Below are positions 6,097 through 7,690 of a stretch of DNA of 7,690 nucleotides, piece after piece. A program made the position numbers and the translations under genes. The DNA comes from CAUZFZ01 sp963579025 (GTDB taxonomy: Bacteria > Planctomycetota > Planctomycetia > Planctomycetales > Planctomycetaceae), in contig CAUZFZ010000281.1 of the NCBI GenBank assembly GCA_963579025.1, positions 1-7,690 on the forward strand, written 5' to 3'. How positions within the stretch are numbered: position 1 is the stretch's first letter; each line of letters starts with the position of its first letter. The notes beneath the pieces were generated by a model. It ran no database searches and was not told the DNA's origin. It was given only the letters and a program-made list of their open reading frames with translations.

Positions 6097-6179
6097 GTCG
6101 ATGAACGGTCGACTTCATTCCAGCATCCAGCCGTGAATGGTCCGGATGTCGTGCAACAGCTCCAGAGTTCGGCTGGAAT
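6097..6179. promoter_or_regulatory. Cluster of competing inverted repeats between small gene and membrane protein gene
   Basis: ATTCCAGC (6117-6124) pairs with GCTGGAAT (6172-6179), and CCAGCC (6127-6132) pairs with the overlapping GGCTGG (6171-6176), so the two stems exclude each other. ATGAA (6101-6105)/TTCAT (6114-6118) and GTCGA (6097-6101)/TCGAC (6109-6113) form another alternative pair at the left. This could be a folded leader or intercistronic structure for the downstream gene. No T-tract is present, and chance is a real possibility. Confidence 0.25.
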
Positions 6180-6206
6180 ACGACCGCGAACTCCGCTTCC
6201 TGAGAT

Positions 6207-6647
6207 GTGACTGTGAATGACCATCGCTCCCGCTCACCGGAGAGTGACGCCCACCGACAATTGAACGCGGACGACATCCGAGTCCGGCTGAAGAACAACC
6301 TCAGCCTTGTGGCGAGTTACCTGGTCGTCGTGGCCGTAATTCCGATCACCAGCACCGTTGTGGTCACCTTTGGAATCGTGCCGGTTGAAAGCGATCAGGC
6401 TGCATTCGTTTTCATCTTTACTGGGCTTGGGCCACTGATGATTGCATTGGCAATTGCGATCTGGCGCGGGTGCGTCTGGCCCGTCTATGTCGTGCTCGGC
6501 ATCAGCTACCCACTGGCTGTCACCCTGTGCCTGTGGATCGAGCCAGCCGCCGCAATTCTCTTCTGCGGTGTGCCTGTTCTGGCCGGACACAGTGTCGTGT
6601 TGCGCATCTATCAACTCAGGAAGATGGGCGAGCCTCTGTTCGCCTGA
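6207..6647 (+). CDS. Four-helix integral membrane protein, unknown function
   Basis: 146 residues from GTG 6207. A polar, basic N-terminus (1-30, with HRSRSPESDAHRQ) is followed by four hydrophobic segments at about 33-58, 66-86, 90-110 and 113-134, then a short basic tail (RIYQLRKMGEPLFA). The protein is therefore almost all membrane-embedded, with no soluble domain and no catalytic motif I recognise. An in-frame stop at 6201-6203 forces a GTG start. GTG 6213 (144 aa) is an alternative with better spacing to the only weak ribosome-binding match, GAG at 6202-6204. An out-of-frame ATG at 6205 is followed at once by TGA, a start-stop pair overlapping the initiation site. Initiation is therefore probably weak. 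The next gene begins 88 bp downstream on the same strand. Confidence 0.75.
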   Translation: MTVNDHRSRSPESDAHRQLNADDIRVRLKNNLSLVASYLVVVAVIPITSTVVVTFGIVPVESDQAAFVFIFTGLGPLMIALAIAIWRGCVWPVYVVLGISYPLAVTLCLWIEPAAAILFCGVPVLAGHSVVLRIYQLRKMGEPLFA

Positions 6648-6735
6648 TGCGGCACACGGATTGAGTGTTGAGGTCGGGTCTAGCACGCTACCGTTCGCGG
6701 CACGTCCATTATCACACACGTATCCGGGGGGCAAT

Positions 6736-7533
6736 ATGTCTGATCCACTGTTTGATATTCGCGAAAAAGTCACGCTGGTTTCCGGCGGCAGCCGAGGCAT
6801 CGGCAAGGCACTGGCCCGAGGATTTGCCGAGCGCGGCGCCCGTGTGATCATCACAGGTCGTGACGAGCAAACCCTGAACGCGGCCGCCGAAGAAATCTCG
6901 ACCGAAGACTGCCGCGTGGAGCCGCTCGTGTGCGACGTCGCCGACCTGGGTGCCATTCGCGGGGCCGTCGAACACGTCCATTCGGCTCACGGCCGGATCG
7001 ATGTGCTGCTGAGCGTTGCCGGAGTGAACATTCGCCAGCCGTCGCTGGAATTCACGGAAGAGCAATACGATTTCGTACTCGACATCAACCTGAAAGGGGC
7101 CTTCTTCATGGCGCAGGAAGTCGGCCGGAAGATGGTCGAGCAGGGCAGCGGCAGTATCGTCAATGTTGATTCGTTGAACACGTACGCACCGGTCAAGAAC
7201 GTCCTGCCCTACGCCATGAGCAAGAACGGGGTCGTCATGATGACGCGTGGACTGGCGCTCGAATGGGGGCCAAAGGGAGTCCGCGTCAACACGATTGCCC
7301 CAGGGTTCATTCTGACCGATCTCACACGAAAGCTGTGGTCGGACCCAACCATGCGCGAGTGGGGCGAAACAAACACGCCGCTGGGCCGTATGGGTGAGGT
7401 TGACGATCTGGTCGGAGCGGCCGTCTTTCTGGCGTCGGAAGCGTCGGCCTTCATGTCCGGGCAGGTCGTACGTGTCGACGGCGGATTCACCGCCGGGCTG
7501 AACTGGCCGATTCCCGGCGACGGCGGTCAGTAG
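6736..7533 (+). CDS. Short-chain dehydrogenase/reductase, gluconate 5-dehydrogenase-like
   Basis: 265 residues, the normal length for a classical SDR. The Rossmann nucleotide motif is SGGSRGIG (16-23). Strand 2 ends in TGRD (40-43); the Arg and the absence of an acidic residue at the strand end favour NADP(H). CDVAD (66-70) contacts the adenine. The catalytic tetrad is Asn118, Ser146, Tyr159 and Lys163 (YAMSK). APGFILTDLT (188-197), TPLGRMGEVDDLVGAAVFLAS (214-234) and SGQVVRVDGGFTAG (241-254) resemble gluconate 5-dehydrogenase and related sugar-acid SDRs, which interconvert a keto sugar acid and its alcohol in the cytoplasm. The substrate is inferred. The usual NNAG motif reads SVAG (93-96). 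ATG 6736 is chosen because a G-rich run (6726-6731) precedes it and the Rossmann fold starts there. The same frame is open back to 6442 but overlaps the upstream membrane gene. Confidence 0.88.
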   Translation: MSDPLFDIREKVTLVSGGSRGIGKALARGFAERGARVIITGRDEQTLNAAAEEISTEDCRVEPLVCDVADLGAIRGAVEHVHSAHGRIDVLLSVAGVNIRQPSLEFTEEQYDFVLDINLKGAFFMAQEVGRKMVEQGSGSIVNVDSLNTYAPVKNVLPYAMSKNGVVMMTRGLALEWGPKGVRVNTIAPGFILTDLTRKLWSDPTMREWGETNTPLGRMGEVDDLVGAAVFLASEASAFMSGQVVRVDGGFTAGLNWPIPGDGGQ

Positions 7534-7690
7534 AACGCGGTTCGTACAGGCTGCAGTTCGTAGTAACCGCATTTATGGCTCATCTGAAAAAATCTGCAAC
7601 ATAGGATCGGAAGTACAATCCGCGGATCAAACCTGGATCGTTGGACATGCTTTTTAGTTTCCGATGCGCCAGCGTTGTTAGTTCATCTTT
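7534..7690. other. Non-coding tail with weak hairpin after the SDR gene
   Basis: No gene is visible in the last 157 bases. GCGGTT (7537-7542) and AACCGC (7565-7570) are complementary, and TAC (7544-7546) can pair with GTA (7560-7562) inside. The loop is long and only ATTTA follows, so it is a weak terminator candidate. Past 7575 the DNA becomes more AT-rich, as expected of a promoter or spacer, but no promoter can be defined before the window ends. Confidence 0.35.

Noticed and set aside
6442..6735. N-terminal extension of the SDR frame
   Set aside because: The frame is open, but the extension overlaps the membrane protein gene in another frame, lacks SDR similarity and would put about 98 residues before the Rossmann motif.
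6234..6956. 240-codon minus-strand open frame across the membrane protein and SDR start
   Set aside because: It is antisense to two supported genes, with a low-complexity Arg/Ser/Pro-rich start and no domain. It is a shadow frame.
6712..7572. 286-codon minus-strand open frame opposite the SDR gene
   Set aside because: The plus strand encodes a full SDR with intact motifs. The antisense translation is rich in His, Arg and Gln and shows no family signature.
1..7690. CRISPR arrays, tRNA, rRNA, complete insertion sequences, toxin-antitoxin or defence genes
   Set aside because: I looked for regularly spaced repeats, tRNA-like arms, transposase motifs and typical defence domains on both strands and saw none.

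Overview
The window looks like chromosomal DNA from a member of the Planctomycetota. The evidence is indirect: moderately high GC, a stand-alone LigD-type phosphoesterase domain carrying an HWDFMLE motif, a gene of the tetrahydromethanopterin-linked C1 pathway (methanofuran-type branch), an exported parallel beta-helix protein, and several proteins with no wider family that I recognise. Phylum assignment is inference; I cannot name the species.

Layout. From 128 to 1838 two plus-strand genes are separated by a 124-bp palindromic element: a secreted right-handed beta-helix protein, whose stop codon lies inside the element, and a small LigD-type 3'-phosphoesterase protein. The phosphoesterase gene converges on, and overlaps by 34 bp, a minus-strand membrane-anchored protein of unknown function (1805-2542). 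After a 404-bp divergent gap comes a plus-strand lipoprotein (2947-3702), which converges with only 23 bp to spare on a minus-strand ASKHA-fold ATPase/synthase resembling MfnF (3726-4742). Upstream of that on the same strand is a STAS-domain anti-sigma factor antagonist (4966-5358). A 481-bp divergent gap without a convincing gene follows. The right end is all plus strand: a 79-residue protein of unknown function, a four-helix membrane protein with a GTG start, and a classical short-chain dehydrogenase resembling gluconate 5-dehydrogenase. The last 157 bases hold no gene.

How the parts work together. I see no single operon or defence system. The genes are mostly separately transcribed housekeeping or accessory genes: DNA end processing, C1 cofactor synthesis, stress or sigma-factor signalling, sugar-acid oxidation and envelope proteins. 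The strongest non-coding signal is the palindromic element at 1331-1454. It has near-perfect terminal inverted repeats and an exactly abutting 5-bp direct repeat. Removing it in silico restores a stop codon one codon further on. It looks like a MITE- or REP-type insertion that landed harmlessly in the last codons of the beta-helix gene.
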